Assembly (NCBI GenBank): GCA_900491605.1
Contig: UESW01004819.1
Span: forward strand, 62,001 to 126,000
Direction: 5' to 3'
DNA from: Calamus simplicifolius
Taxonomy: Eukaryota > Streptophyta > Magnoliopsida > Arecales > Arecaceae
DNA: 64,000 nt
Under the pieces are notes generated by a model, which ran no database searches, was not told the origin of the DNA, and was given only the letters and a program-made list of their open reading frames with translations. This document shows, piece after piece, positions 35,527 to 46,724 of this stretch. The translations under genes and the position numbers were made by a program. The first letter of the stretch is position 1; each line of letters begins with the position of its first letter.

Positions 35527-38290
35527 TTGTATATTTTTCGTTTTTCAGATTTGTAGCCTGGTTGAAATTTTCGATGAACGGGTCTTTCGCCTCCACTTGT
35601 TTGCCTTTTTTGGCTGATCTTTTTACCTCAAGTTTTCTTCCGACCGTGAGCAAATTACAACTCATTCGCGCTCTTAGGTCGATTTGGTTCGAACTTAAGT
35701 AAACGTCTCGATCGAGGCCGAGGTATAAGGATAGCATGGTTTGTCCGAAGTAAAAAATTGGCCTGCTTCGGCCGAGGCATAAAATGGCCGGTGCTGCCGA
35801 AGAATATAGTTCCGGTCCCACTTGGAGCAAGTAAGGGAATTCGTCCTGCCGAAGTATAGGATAGTTTAGCTTGATCTGGCCAAGAATTGCAGGGGTATCC
35901 TTGTTAGAGCTGAGGTTAGATAGTTCGGCCTGCCTGAAGTGAAGAAATGGGCACGCTTTCAGCTGAGGTACACGAAGCGGCTTTGTTGAAGAGCATTTCG
36001 CCCTTGTCAGGGGCATTTACTTCGTTGGCCTTTTCCAATGCAGGTCCTTTTAACGTACGCGACAAGCATTTGATCGCCATTGGATGGCATCATTTTCGGA
36101 AGAAGATTTCCCAGGCCTACCCGTATCTCAAGGACCTACAGCCGATCTTATGCATTTAAGGCTCTCGATTTGAGATCAGGGGGAGATCCCTTGCCTTTCG
36201 TCATAGCTTGGGAAACGCATTTGGTGTGCTTCGGAAAGTGATTCTTTTCTTTTGCCCTTCCACATAGCAATGGGGTAGGGTGTTTCAAATTTCGGGGCTT
36301 CCCTCTTTAATGACCGCCCCGGACTTGCTTGCCTATAAAATGGGGAGAGCGGGCCGTGTTAGGCTATCTCCCTAGACTTTGTTCTCCTGTGAAAGTTTTC
36401 ATGATGTCTGCGTTCCTGAGGTTGAGAGTGGAGAGACTGAGCTTTCCTTTTGCAAGTCGATTTTCCCCGGATAGTTGGGGTGATGAAGAAGCCGCTGAAG
36501 AGCAGACCATCCTCAAGAGAGAAATTTTGGAGATGATATGGAGAGCGCACGGGAGGTCCGCAGAGACCATATGGGGTGCGCACATATGCACTCCCTGTGT
36601 GTCCTTTGTCACTTGCCATGGGGACCGTCGGAAATGCAAAGCATGCATATCCCCATGGTAAGGACGGACTTTTCCTTCTCCCTCGGGCTGGATTCCTTAG
36701 CTCATCCGACCGGGGAATCTTTCGCCACGTGAAGAGGGAGGAGAGCAGTTTGGGCTTGCTGGTTCTATGCCTTTTACGATTGGGCAGCGACCAGCAGCCC
36801 AGCATTCCACCCAGGGGGAATGTCCCCCTAGCATCGGCATCCACAGGTCTTTCTTCCATTTTTAGATCTCTTAATTCATCCAGGGGACCTGTGGGTGGCC
36901 AGTTTGTTCTTTGGCATCAGCTCAATAGAGCTTTTCTGATTCTCCTAATTTCTTGGGTCTGATGTGGAAGCATCGTCATCGACCGAAGTTGTTCAGTAGA
37001 GTTTTTATCTTATTTGTATTTTCTATGCTATGATGCCCTTGTAATGCCTCTCAGGAGGTTGTAACTCTTTTCATTGATGAAGAAATAAAGAAAGTTTTAT
37101 TCTTTCTTCTTTTAGCACCTACTTCTTTTTTCGATGTGATTGTGTTGAGAGTTGCTACTCCCATATCATGCTTTTGTGTCATAGCATATTTCGGCGGTGC
37201 TCTTGCTACTTTGTTTTTGCTAAGACGAATGTTCGGTCCTCAGTGGAAGAAACATTCATCCATGTTTAGGTCAGAGGTAGACCTGGGCGGTCCTGTGGGC
37301 TCATGTGGTAAGCATGATCTCGTTTGCAGAACGAAGCAGTTATTCCTTCGGAAAGAAATAGCTCGTACGACCTTACTGTTGAGTAGAAGGAGGTTGCTTA
37401 CTTCTGCCGATGTATCATAGGGTGCCCGAGTGATGTCGAGGTATTTGGGAGATTGCCCAATCAGGCCGAAGTTTCAGGGTTGTGTCCCTTGGCTCGGCTG
37501 AGACCTCGGGATTTATTTAGGAATATATCACTTGGCTCGACTGAGGCTTCGAAAATATGCCACTCGGTATAGACGAGGCATCAGGAAATATATCGCTCGC
37601 TTAGCCGAGGCATCCGATAATATATCGCTCTATTTGGCCGAGGCTTCATAAGGAACATATTTTACTTGGCCCCACCAAGGTACGGAGATCGTCGGCGTTG
37701 CCGAGGATTTTTGATATTTTACTTGGCCCCGCCAAGGTACGAAGATCGCTCGGTGTTATCGAGGATTTACGAACCTGCCTCTTATTGCAGCTATAAATTC
37801 GGGCGTGGATGGCCAAAAAGGGTGGAGAGCTATCCGAGCGGTGTGGGGGGGCGCCCGAGGCCTGTAAGTCAGCCATTCTCGAAGTGGGCGGACCGAGCCA
37901 TGTTTCTCCAGTGCCGGCCGCTGATTCACCTTTTTCCTCTTCTCTGCGTTTTTCTTTCAAGGACATTTAATTCGAAGGAATCTGGCAGACTTTCTAGGAT
38001 ATCTGATTCGAAGGGGTCTGGCAGACTTTCGAGGATATTTAATTCGAAGGGGTTTGGTAGATCGGAGGGAGTCTAGTCCCAAGAAAGGGGGAGCCTCTTG
38101 AGCGCCTCACTGATATTTATTGATCTTCTTCGGTGAGGGGGCGCAACCCTTCGTTTCCCACGAGCGCCCACTAAGGTGGTGATGCGTGGTGAGTTTCTGC
38201 GAGTTGAAATTAATGGCCCAGGCGATCGAAATACTCGCCAGAAGTAGTTTAAATACGATTGGGGAATGCCATTGTTAATCACATCTCCTG
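35527..38290. other. Element B 3' non-coding region with CCGAGG motifs
   Basis: Mostly non-coding. Loose arrays of GGCCGAGGTAT/GGCCGAGGCAT occur at 35,700-35,940 and 37,430-37,780. A plus-strand TATA-like CTATAAAATGGGG lies at about 36,333. Open frames at 36,329-36,962 on either strand show no known domain. Confidence 0.5.
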
Positions 38291-38317
38291 TTGCCTTCCT
38301 AAGTTTGGGATAGCAGG

Positions 38318-38578
38318 ATGGCTTCTAAGGATGAAGGGTGTTCTACTGGAGCGCTAGGTAACGGCAGTAATGGCCACAGAGGACAGGCCCCTCTACGAGG
38401 GGGCCCCGATAGGAGCCGTGTTCCGATAACCATCGACAGGGAGGACATGTTGTTGATGTTGGCGGGCCGCGACCAACTTCGGAGGATGGCCGAAGAATAC
38501 TTGGCCATCTCCACGAGGGAGCACAAGCTTCTTCATCAGATTAATAGTCGGCTGGAAGGACAAGTGGCGACTCTCTAG
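38318..38578 (+). CDS. Small antisense ORF of element B, unknown function
   Basis: 86-codon frame starting MASKDEGCSTGALG, Gly/Ser-rich at first. A compact helical-looking part follows (EDMLLMLAGRDQLRRMAEEYLAI, broken here only by my line), with hydrophobic heptads to the end. It could be the N-terminal exon of a second antisense transcript driven from the TATA-like site near 36,333, or a lone remnant. I do not recognise the family. Confidence 0.4.
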   Translation: MASKDEGCSTGALGNGSNGHRGQAPLRGGPDRSRVPITIDREDMLLMLAGRDQLRRMAEEYLAISTREHKLLHQINSRLEGQVATL

Positions 38579-38779
38579 CAACATATTGTCATTCTCATCG
38601 CCGAGTTGAGCTTGCAGCGTGGGGAGAGCACGGCAGCGCCCGATGGAGACAATAAGCCCTAATGAGGGATCATGTACCTTTTTCTTTCCTTTTTGTTATT
38701 CTTTTTTGTAATGAATAAAAAGAAGAATTTTCACAACTTTTGTGTTCACTGCTATCTTCAAAATGTTTATTCTCATCAC

Positions 38780-39000
38780 TCGGTCTTGGCCGAGGCTTCT
38801 AATATCAAGAGATGCACTTCGGCTCTGGCCGAGGCTTTTAATAAGAGACGCACTTCGGCTAGCCGAGGCTTTTGATAATGAGAGACGCACTTCGGCTCTG
38901 GCCAAGGCTTTTAATATCAAGAGACGCACTTCGGCTCTGGCCGAGGCTTCCAATCATAAAAGATGCACTCCGGCACTGGCCGAGGCTTACGCACTTTGGC
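38780..39000. repeat. Tandem repeat of about 40 bp in element B 3' region
   Basis: About five variable units of the form GCACTTCGGCTCTGGCCGAG GCTTTTAATATCAAGAGAC, with length variants around 38-45 bp. Confidence 0.8.
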
Positions 39001-39033
39001 TCTGGCCGGGGCTTATACACTTCGGCGCCGGCC

Positions 39034-39285
39034 GGGACTTGTAAGCTGTCTGAATCCGGCTGAAGTTTCTTTGCCCTTTGGTTCGGTCGGGGCTTGTAAG
39101 CTGCCCAAATCCTGCCAAAGTTTCTTCGCCCTTTGGTCCGACCGGGGCTTGTAAGCTGCCCGAATCCAGCCGAAGTTTCTTCGCCCTTTGGTCCGACCGG
39201 GGCTTGTAAGCTGCCCGAATCTGGCCGAAGTTTCTTTGCCCTTTGGTCCGGTCGGGGCTTGTAAGCTGCCCGAATCTGGTCCAAG
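39034..39285. repeat. 55-bp tandem repeat, about 4.5 units
   Basis: Units start GGCTTGTAAGCTGCCCGAAT and end CTTTGGTCCGACCGG. The period is 55 bp and neighbouring units differ at a few positions. It lies between integrase and 3' LTR, the variable 3' region of a Tat element. Confidence 0.9.
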
Positions 39286-39573
39286 GCTTGCAGATCACTC
39301 GGCTCCCAGCCATACTGGGAGCGCTCGGCCATACCGAGGCTTCGTGGAATCGAACTCGGCCCGGCCGAGGTACGAAGATTTAGCTTAGAACTCAGCCCAG
39401 TCGAGGTATGGAGATTTCCTGCTCAAGGGGATAGCTTGGTTGTGCTGAGAATGGGTAAGCAGCATCTATTTTTCCTTATGACTTTTCAGAATAATGATTG
39501 TAGCGATCATGCCATGGATAATAGAAATAAGATGCCAAAGCTGTAAATGGGGCGAGTCTATAGAAAGCGTACC

Positions 39574-40650
39574 CTACTGATGGTATATACGGAGATTATC
39601 GGAATTCCAGGTCCGGGGAATAGATTTTCCGTTTAGATCCTGGAGCTTGTAGGTACCGGGTCCGATGACTTTCGCCACTTGATAGGGGCCTTCCCAGTTC
39701 GGAGACAACTTTCCTTGTTCTAGTGGTTTGGAGACGGATGCTTTCCGAAGGATAAGATCGCCGGGTGAGAAGGATTTCCCTTTGACTCTGGAGGCATGAT
39801 AGCAAGCTACTCTTTGCTGATATGCAGCTACTTTAATTCGAGCTTTCTTTCTGATCTCTTCTACTAGGTCGAGATTGGTGTGAAGCTACTCATCGTTAGC
39901 CTCCTCTGAGTAGCTCTCCACCTGCGGAGAAGGGAGTCCTATCTCCACGGGGATGATGGCTTCCATGCCGAAGACCATCCGAAATGGGGTCTCGACAGTG
40001 GGGATTCTCTGGGTGGTGCGGTAGGCCCATAGGACGTGGTGGAGTTCATCTGCCTATTTGCCTCGGGCTTTGGCAAGCCGAGCCTTGATCCCTTGAAGTA
40101 GGGTCCGGTTAGTTACTTTGGCTTCTCCGTTGGCTTGCGGTTGCCCTACCGATGTGAGGCGGTGACAGATCCCATGCTCCTCGCAGAAACCTCGAAACTT
40201 TGGGTTATCAAACTGCTTGCCATTATCGGTGATGATGGTATGCGGGAAGCCGAAGCGGCAAATAATGGATCTCCATACGAAGTCCCTGGCCCGAGCTTCA
40301 GTTATCTGGGCAACTGCCTCGGCCTCGACCCACTTGGTGAAGTAGTCAATGGCGACAAACAAGAACTTTCTTTGTCCAATGGTGAGGGGAAAAGGGTCAA
40401 GGATGTCCATACCCCACTTAGCAAAGGGCCAAGCGAAGGAAATAGGTACCAAACTGGCGGAGGGGAGCCTCTGAATACTAGAATGTCTCTGACAGGGGTT
40501 GCAAGCTCGGACGAGATCGTTAACATCCTTTTGCATGGTGGGCCAATAATACCCCTAGCGCAGCACCTTGTGGCATAAGGATCGGCTCCCCAGATGGTTA
40601 CCACAAATTTCCTCATGTACCTTCCGAAGAGCATAATCAGCCTCAGATGG
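39574..40650 (-). pseudogene. Element B integrase
   Basis: Minus strand, with an HHCC finger (IHEEICGNH-like start, then CNPCQRH near 40,490). The catalytic triad is visible: Asp in WGMDIL, Asp in IITDNGKQF, Glu in QANGEAKVTNRT. A C-terminal GPY-type module (NWEGPYQVAKVIGPGTYKL) ends at a TAG at 39,574. A TAG interrupts at about 40,053 and another after YSEEANDE. The domain layout is complete, so decay is recent. The protein would join element DNA ends to the target. Confidence 0.9.
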
Positions 40651-40823
40651 GCTAAGGCACTTGAGTAGCGGCATGGAAAAGGATTGCTTATACAGCTGGT
40701 CGTCGATCAGCACATAGTGGGTGGCTTGCAATTTCAGTTTTCTTGCTTTCTTTCGTCGGCTGGGAGCGTCCCTTCTTTAAGATACTTTAATATGGGGTCG
40801 AACCAGGATGGTTCGGCCTCAAC

Positions 40824-41300
40824 CTACATCACTCGGTCAGTCTCCGCGATGCTAGGCTTTTCCAGAATCTCTAGGGGAAACTTTCGCTCGAAATCCATCG
40901 ATTCCGTAGTTGCCAGCCAAGACAATAGATCGGCGCGTGCATTCTCGGATCTTGGGATCTGAATGACTTCAAATTCAGAGAAGTAGAAAAGTAAGTCCCG
41001 CACCTCTTGGAGATACCGAATCATGTTCGACTCCCAGGCCTCGAACTCGCCCCGCACGTGACCGGCTACCAATTAAGAGTCAGTAAAGGCATTCAGCTTC
41101 TTCACTTTAAGGTCATGGGCGATTCGGAGTCCAGCAAGCAGAGCTTCATACTCGGCTTCATTATTGGAGGCTGGGAAGGAGAAGTGAACCCCATACTCGA
41201 AGGTCGCCCCCTCTGGGCTGGTGAGGATTAAGCCAGCGCCAGAGCCATTGGCATTGGACGATTCGTCAACATGGAGCAGAGGAGTTCGGAGTGGAGCCAT
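40824..41300 (-). pseudogene. Element B second RNase H (Tat-type extra domain)
   Basis: A separate RNase H-like domain after the polymerase: LLHVDESSN (Asp), FPASNNEAEYEALLAGL (Glu), LNAFTDS (Asp), then RSENARADLLSWLA. It lies in a different frame from the RT/first RNase H, with one TAA at about 41,070. An additional archaeal-like RNase H is known for the Tat lineage. Confidence 0.85.
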
Positions 41301-42520
41301 CCTCCGGGATGGTACATTCGAGGAGGAAATTAGCTAGAACCTGAGCTTTGATGGCCGAGCGAGGTTGGTATCGGGTGTCATGCTTGCTTAGCTTGACGGC
41401 CCATTTAGCCATTCTTCCTGATGTCTTCGGATGATGGACCACCGCTTTGATGGGTTGGTCGGTAAGGACCGTCATAGAATGTGCCTGGAAATACGGTCGC
41501 AGCCTCCAAACCGACGTTACCAGGGCCAAAACCAACTTCTCGATCCGGGTGTACCTCGTCTCGGCGTCTCAGAGCAGTTTGCTGATATAATAGATCGGCT
41601 TTTGGGTCTTGTTCTCTTCTCTGACCAACACTGAGCCAACTGCGCCTTCTGAAACTGCTAAGTACAGAAACAACATTTCCCCCGGATTCGGACTGCTGAG
41701 GAGGGGTGGAGAGCCAAGATATCTCTTGAGGTCCTCGAACGATTTCTGACACTCAGGAGACCATTGGAAATTCTTGGCTGATCGGAGAGCTTCAAAGAAA
41801 AGAAGGCATCTCTCGGCCAACCGAGCCATGAAGCGGTTGAGGGCCGCGATCCTACCAGTCAAGCGCTGGACCTCTTTGATGGACGCTGAGGGCGCCATTT
41901 GCCGAAGGGCCTGAATCTTCTGCGGATTGGCCTCAATGCCCCGCTGAGAAACCATGAAGCCCAGAAACTTCCCAGAATTGATGTCGAAGGCGCACTTAGT
42001 TGGGTTGAGCTTCATCCGATATTTTTGGAGCATCGCAAAGCTCTTAGAGAGATCCTCAATGTGCTAGGATGCTTCTTTACTTTTGACCAGCATGTCGTCA
42101 ACATATACCTTCATGTTTCGGCCGATTTGCTCCTTGAAGACCTTGTTAACTAGCCTTTGGTAAGTAGCACCTGCATTTTTTAGACCAAAAGGCATGACAC
42201 GGTAACAATAAGTACCTCGGTCGGTTATGAAGGCGGTCTTCTCTTCATCCTCGGGCGCCATTCGGATTTGGTTGTAGCTCGAATAGGCATCCATGAAGGT
42301 CAGCATCTGATGACCTGAGGTAGCATCTACAAGCTGGTCGATCCAAGGGAGAAGGAAACTGTCTTTCGAGCATGCTTTGTTGAGGTCGGTGAAGTCGATA
42401 CAGATCCACCACTTACCATTTGACTTCTTCACCATGACGACATTCGACAGCCAGTTTGGATAGTTTACCTCCCGAATGAAATTTGCCTTGATAAGTTTGT
42501 CGACTTCTTCCTCAATTGCC
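41266..42520 (-). pseudogene. Element B reverse transcriptase and first RNase H
   Basis: Minus strand: FTDLNKACSKDSFLLPWIDQ, FMDAYSSYNQI, then the catalytic YVDDMLVKS at about 42,100, LNPTKCAFDINSGKFLGFMV and the connection domain. The first RNase H follows with VLTDQPIKAV (41,480-41,450) and ends near 41,270. Two stop codons in frame (about 42,061 and just before 41,566) break an otherwise continuous frame. The enzyme copies element RNA to DNA. Confidence 0.92.
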
Positions 42521-43089
42521 TTCTGTCGCTCAAAGGCGAAGCTCCTTTTCTTCTATTTTACAGGCCGGGACATCTCATCCACATTAAGACGGTGGACGAG
42601 AATGTCTGGGTTGATCCCCGGCATATCAGAAGCGGACCAAGCAAAGACATCAGCATTCCTTTGGAGAAAGTTGATCAGCTCCAGCCGAGGTTTCCCTTTC
42701 AGTAGCAACCCGATCTTTATGGATTGGTCGGGCCGGGCTTCATTCAGCGGTACCTCCTCCAGCTCTTCGACTGGTTCTCCCCGTTGCTCAGCAAAATCCT
42801 CCCGAGCATCCAGCCCATCAACCTCAGGCAGTTTGGATTGAAGGCTGGTGACGAAACACTGCCGAGCTATAGCTTGGCTTCCTCAAACTACTCCCACTCC
42901 CCATCTGGTAGGGAACTTCATAGCTAGATGTGGGATGGAGACAACAGCTCCAAGGGACATCAGGCCAGGTCTCCCAAGATTGCATTGTAGGGTGACCGAA
43001 GCTTGGTCACCAGAAAATCTGCATGAACAGTGGCAACGTGAGGCCAAGTTCCCGCGCAGACCATCAAGGTCACGACCCCTTCTAGGGTA

Positions 43090-43300
43090 ATAACATCGCC
43101 GGTGAACCCCATTAGGGTGGAGTCCATGGCTCAGAGATTCTCCATGAGTAGTTTCATCTTCGCAAATACATCGAGATACAAAATATTGACAGAGCTCCCA
43201 CTGTCAATAAGGATCCGGCTTACATCATAATTGTTTAGATTGAGAGATACAACAACGCATCGTCATGCGGGAACTGTATCTTCTGGAGGTCGTCATCGGA
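43090..43300 (-). pseudogene. Element B protease remnant
   Basis: Minus strand ILIDSGSSVNILYLDVFAKM contains the intact D-S-G active-site triplet at about 43,195-43,210. It is preceded by DDLQKIQFPHDDALL in another frame, so the region is frameshifted. Confidence 0.75.
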
Positions 43301-43386
43301 GAAGGAGAGCTCATTAGTCCGCGCTTTCTTTGGCACCGGACCTTCTTCATCGTCCTGCCAGCTCGACGGACTACCGACTGGCTTGA

Positions 43387-44929
43387 TCACATTGATGTGG
43401 CCAGTGACTGAAGGATTCGGAGGAGGAGGCTACTGGGGCTCGGGTTGGCAGTCACCCCATTTCTTGGCTCGGGCGCTCTCCTGAATTGGTTCAGTCTACC
43501 CCATTGGATGAGCCTCTCGATTTCATTCTTCAGCTGCCAGCACTCCTCGGTGTCGTGGCCATGGTCCCGGTGGTAGCGGCGGTATTTGGTGGGGTCTCTC
43601 CGGGCCGCATTCCCTTGGAGAGGAGGCGGTCGAGAGAGTTGGCGCTCTATCTCCATGAGGATCTCCGCCCTCGGGGCAGTGAGTGGGGTGAATCGGTTGA
43701 ACCTCCTAGGCGGGCTTCGGGTGCGGTTCCTCGGCGGCGGCGGAGGAACCCTTTGGCGGCGAGGTGGGCTCGGCTGGCGGGCAGATCGGTGCCTGTTCGA
43801 GCCCTTGGATTCCTTCTTCCTTGCCAGTTCAGCACGGGCAGCCCTCCGCAATTCCTCGACTCTGGCGTACTTGTCCGCTAGGGCCATCATATCGGAGAGG
43901 TTCGGAGGGTAGCTGACCTCCAACTCTAGGTAAAAGTCACTCTCTTTTAACACTCCGCCTGCTAAGGCGGACATGGCCACCTCATGGTTAAGGTGATCCA
44001 CTTCTAGCATGGCCGTATTGAAACGGCCGAGATAGTTCTTCAAGGACTCTCCCTCTCTCTGCTTAACCTCAGAGAGGGAGTCAGATCTCCACCGGTGACG
44101 ATAGTTGCTGACGAACTGGTGATGAAGAGGCGGCTCAGCTCGTCAGATGAACCAACGAAACCTGGTTTCAAGGCATTAAACCAGGTTCGAGCGGACCTCC
44201 TAAGGGTGGAAGGGAAGGCGTGGCAGAGGATCGCATCTGATGCCCCATGGAACATCATGATCGATCGGAAGCTACTGAGGTGGTCGTCGGGATCGGAGGA
44301 TCCATGATAAGGCTCGATGGCAGGTAGCTTGACATGGGAGGGAATCACTTCCTCCATGATCTCCTTGAAAAGGGGATGCCCTGCTTCGCCTTATGCTGAA
44401 GCGGATGGGCTTGCTTGGCGGCATCCAACTCCTGATGCATCTCCCGGAGTTGTTGGTGGATCTCCTCCTCAGGCATAGCAGGAGGGGCTGGGCGAGGAGA
44501 ATACTGAGACAGTGTCGAGTCGTGACGAGAGAACACCAGAGAGAGGGATCGGGCCCGCTGAGATCTAGGAAGATCCTTGCCGCAGACTCCTTGCGGGACT
44601 GGCTCAGCTCCCTTAGTGCGACGAGGAGGGTTCGCAACCCCATGCGGACCGGAAGAAGAGATTGCTGGGTGAACGGGGGCCGCATTCTCCTTAGGAAGGT
44701 GCGGAATAGGAGTAGCTGGATGGGGAGCTTCAAAGCATCCCTGAATCAGATGGGCCAGAGCTTGGACCTGCTGGACCAGTGAGGCAAACTGGTCCTGGGT
44801 CACTGGGGCCACCAGTGGCGATGGAGTCTCGACTGGTGGTGGTGGTGGCGCTACACTGCTCACCGGATCAGGTCTTTGGGAGGCGACCTGGTCCCAGGCT
44901 TTAGAAGTAGCCTTTCTTCGATTGGCCAT
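43387..44929 (-). pseudogene. Element B gag
   Basis: The ATG at 44,929 starts MANRRKATSKAWDQ, followed by a Pro-rich linker and a coiled part (EEEIHQQLREMHQELDAA). The frame shifts near 44,350 into the gag core (YHGSSDPDDHLSSFRSIMM, ARTWFNALKPG) and again near 44,040 into YLGRFNTAMLEV. The C-terminal part is Arg/Pro-rich and ends in a zinc-knuckle-like RRYHRDHGHDTEECWQLKNE. The Cys usually found at the start of the knuckle is Arg/Tyr here. Two frameshifts inactivate it. Confidence 0.85.
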
Positions 44930-44994
44930 GGGAGGGGTTCTCTTCAAGATCGGGACCCTTATCTCCTGGATCACAAGTTTATAGGACTTGAGGA

Positions 44995-45014
44995 CCCTTC
45001 CTCTAGCGTCAATT
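44995..45014 (-). other. Element B primer binding site region
   Basis: Directly after the 5' LTR the minus strand reads AATTGACGCTAGAGGAAGGG, of the TTGGCGC-type primer site seen in Tat elements (compare element E), with one change. Confidence 0.6.
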
Positions 45015-45290
45015 TGTTGCTGCTGAAATCTGTCATCCGACTCGGGCGCGATTGAGCTTCAGCGTGGGCTCCCTCCTGGGCAGACCTGCAAAACAGTCCT
45101 CACGCGAGAGGCATTGGGGGTGGCCCTCTGCGGAAGCAGAGGAGTCCAAAGTGCTTTGATCCAAAGTGCTTTGATCCACCGAGGTATAATGGCTGACTCA
45201 TTTCTAGCGGGCATTACAGCGAGTGAGAGTCAGGGTTGATCCTGACCTCTTGCATGATTATTAACGTAATGACGATTTTATCCTTCAACA
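45015..45290 (-). repeat. Element B 5' LTR with a large internal deletion (276 bp)
   Basis: Shares both ends with the 992-bp 3' LTR but jumps from CCCTCTGCGGAAG to AAGTGCTTTGATCCACCGAG, losing about 710 bp including the TATA-like site. A 15-bp tandem duplication (CCAAAGTGCTTTGAT twice) sits at the junction. Confidence 0.9.
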
Positions 45291-45295
45291 AAATG
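45291..45295. repeat. Element B target-site duplication, right
   Basis: AAATG, matching 31,036-31,040. Confidence 0.9.
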
Positions 45296-46163
45296 TAAAT
45301 AATTTTCAATTGCTATTAATTATTTTCTTGTTTTAATCCTTTTCCAATATATAAGGAGGCAAGAGTAGAATCTTAAAACTAAAAAAGAATAATTTTTTAA
45401 TCTATTTTCATTAGGTAAGGAGAAAGGGATAGATCCTTAAATTTTTTTTTTTCAAATGGAGAAAGAAGCAATGATAGATCTTTAAAATTATTTTTTTATT
45501 TTTTTATTTTATTATCTTTTTTTCAACGGGGAGGAAGTTTTGTGCATAACTTCAATTTTACGTCAAGCTATTATTTTTTTTTTACTAAAAGTAATTTAAC
45601 CTAATACTGTAATACATATATTTTATTTAACTTATCTTTAATTTATAATTAAAAATATTTCTAAAATTTAAATTTAATAATATATCATTTAAATATATAA
45701 ATTTATATTTTTTATTTATCTTATTAATGCTCGTGCATCATACGGACATATATCTGTTGGGTGTGGCATTAATTTCTCAATAGTATTTGTTGTTGGTCTT
45801 TTTTTTCAAGTATTGATTAAAAAAAGTACGGTTGACACGTTATTCTTCATGTGGTGTTTCAGAAGTTGGATTTTTATCTCCCGTCTCAAATCGTCTTTCT
45901 CCGTCTTCTTGAAAGCCCCAAATCCCATCAACCGTTCGTACACATCCTTTCTTAAACCCCGTCTTCTCAACTTCCTGAAATCCGAAATCCCATAGGTCAT
46001 TCGTCTCTATCATTCCTCCTAGAACCCTCTTTCCTTATCTTCCCAAAACCCTAAAATCCTTCCTTTAATCGTCTGCAATATAATGCATCTTCGAGCATTC
46101 TTCAATCCAAAGTAAGATAACGTAGGACGGAGCTTGCTACCATTAATTTCACTATAAAAAAAA
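45296..46163. other. AT-rich sequence between elements B and D
   Basis: Runs of T and A with weak direct repeats of GGAGAAAG.AATGATAGATC.TTAA (45,350-45,490). No gene or clear element border recognised. Confidence 0.5.
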
Positions 46164-46164
46164 T

Positions 46165-46271
46165 TATGAACCCAGATTAGAACGATAAATAAAATAAAAA
46201 ATTTTAGATAATTATAATATTTCAAAGGAATTATACCTTCAAATAACTACTTCGAAAGGATTGAACCCCTA
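46165..46271 (-). repeat. Element D 3' LTR, left piece
   Basis: AACGATAAATAAAATAAAAA and following bases match the uninterrupted LTR at 61,370-61,480 (CAATAAATAAAATAAAAAATTTG). The piece ends in TTGAACCCCTA. Confidence 0.75.
46263..46271. repeat. MULE target-site duplication, left
   Basis: GAACCCCTA, paired with GAAACCCTA at 59,632-59,640 (one mismatch). Joining the flanks restores the LTR order seen at 61,465-61,500. Nine bases is the usual MULE duplication length. Confidence 0.75.
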
Positions 46272-46560
46272 AGGCTATATTGGGATGTTTGAAGGAAAAA
46301 AAGGGAAGAGTAAAAAAAGGAAAGGAATGAAAGGACTCTCCTTCTCTTGTTTTGGAAAGGATGAAAGAAAAAAATAAAGGATTATTTTCCTTCTCTTGTT
46401 TGAAAAGGATGGGAGGAAAAAGGGTAGTTCTATTTGGCCCGCTGTTTTTCCTTAGTAGCCCCCCCCCCCCTTAAAAAAAAGGACATATTTGCCCCTAAAA
46501 AATTTGGACCAAAATATCCTCGCTTGCTTAGTAGCCCCCAAGGTCAAAACAGGCCCGCCC
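46272..46560. repeat. MULE left terminal inverted repeat
   Basis: Purine-rich GGAAAAAAAGGGAAG start, TTGTTT-GAAAAGGATGGGAG, then TTCTATTTGGCCCGC and a CCCC-rich stretch (poly-C 46,459-46,471). The counterpart is at 59,200-59,631 on the other strand. Confidence 0.75.
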
Positions 46561-46724
46561 TCCCCTGCCCCTCTAGCCTCGTATCCGATCATTTAAAGCT
46601 TGGTTGAAGAGATTTCAACCCATAATCGAGCAATGGACAAGCAACTAGCACTTTTGGAAGGTTTTACGGTCACAAAGGTTGGTTTATGTTTCCATAATCA
46701 AATTTTTTTTTCCATTCATGAGTT

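Larger units (their letters stand above)
31041..45290 (-). mobile_element. Complete Tat-lineage Ty3/gypsy retrotransposon B
   Basis: 14,250 bp between 5-bp AAATG duplications, with termini TGTTG...CAACA. On the minus strand the order from the right is 5' LTR, primer site, gag, protease, RT, RNase H, second RNase H and integrase. A long 3' region then carries an oppositely oriented gene and tandem repeats, followed by the 3' LTR. The dual RNase H, long 3' region and antisense gene with a Transposase_28 domain mark the Tat lineage. Frameshifts and single stops in gag and pol make it non-autonomous. Confidence 0.92.

Noticed and set aside
36329..36962. Plus and minus frames of 110-166 codons in element B
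   Set aside because: They overlap each other, show no domain and lie in the non-coding 3' region.
38780..39285. CRISPR-like array
   Set aside because: Plant DNA; units are contiguous tandem repeats without unique spacers.
38696..39332. Frames of 85-157 codons across the 3' tandem repeats of element B
   Set aside because: Both strands are open because the repeat units lack stops; the peptides are simple repeats such as SLGQSRSAS.
40135..40578. 147-codon plus frame opposite integrase
   Set aside because: Shadow of the integrase coding strand; no domain and no conserved start context.
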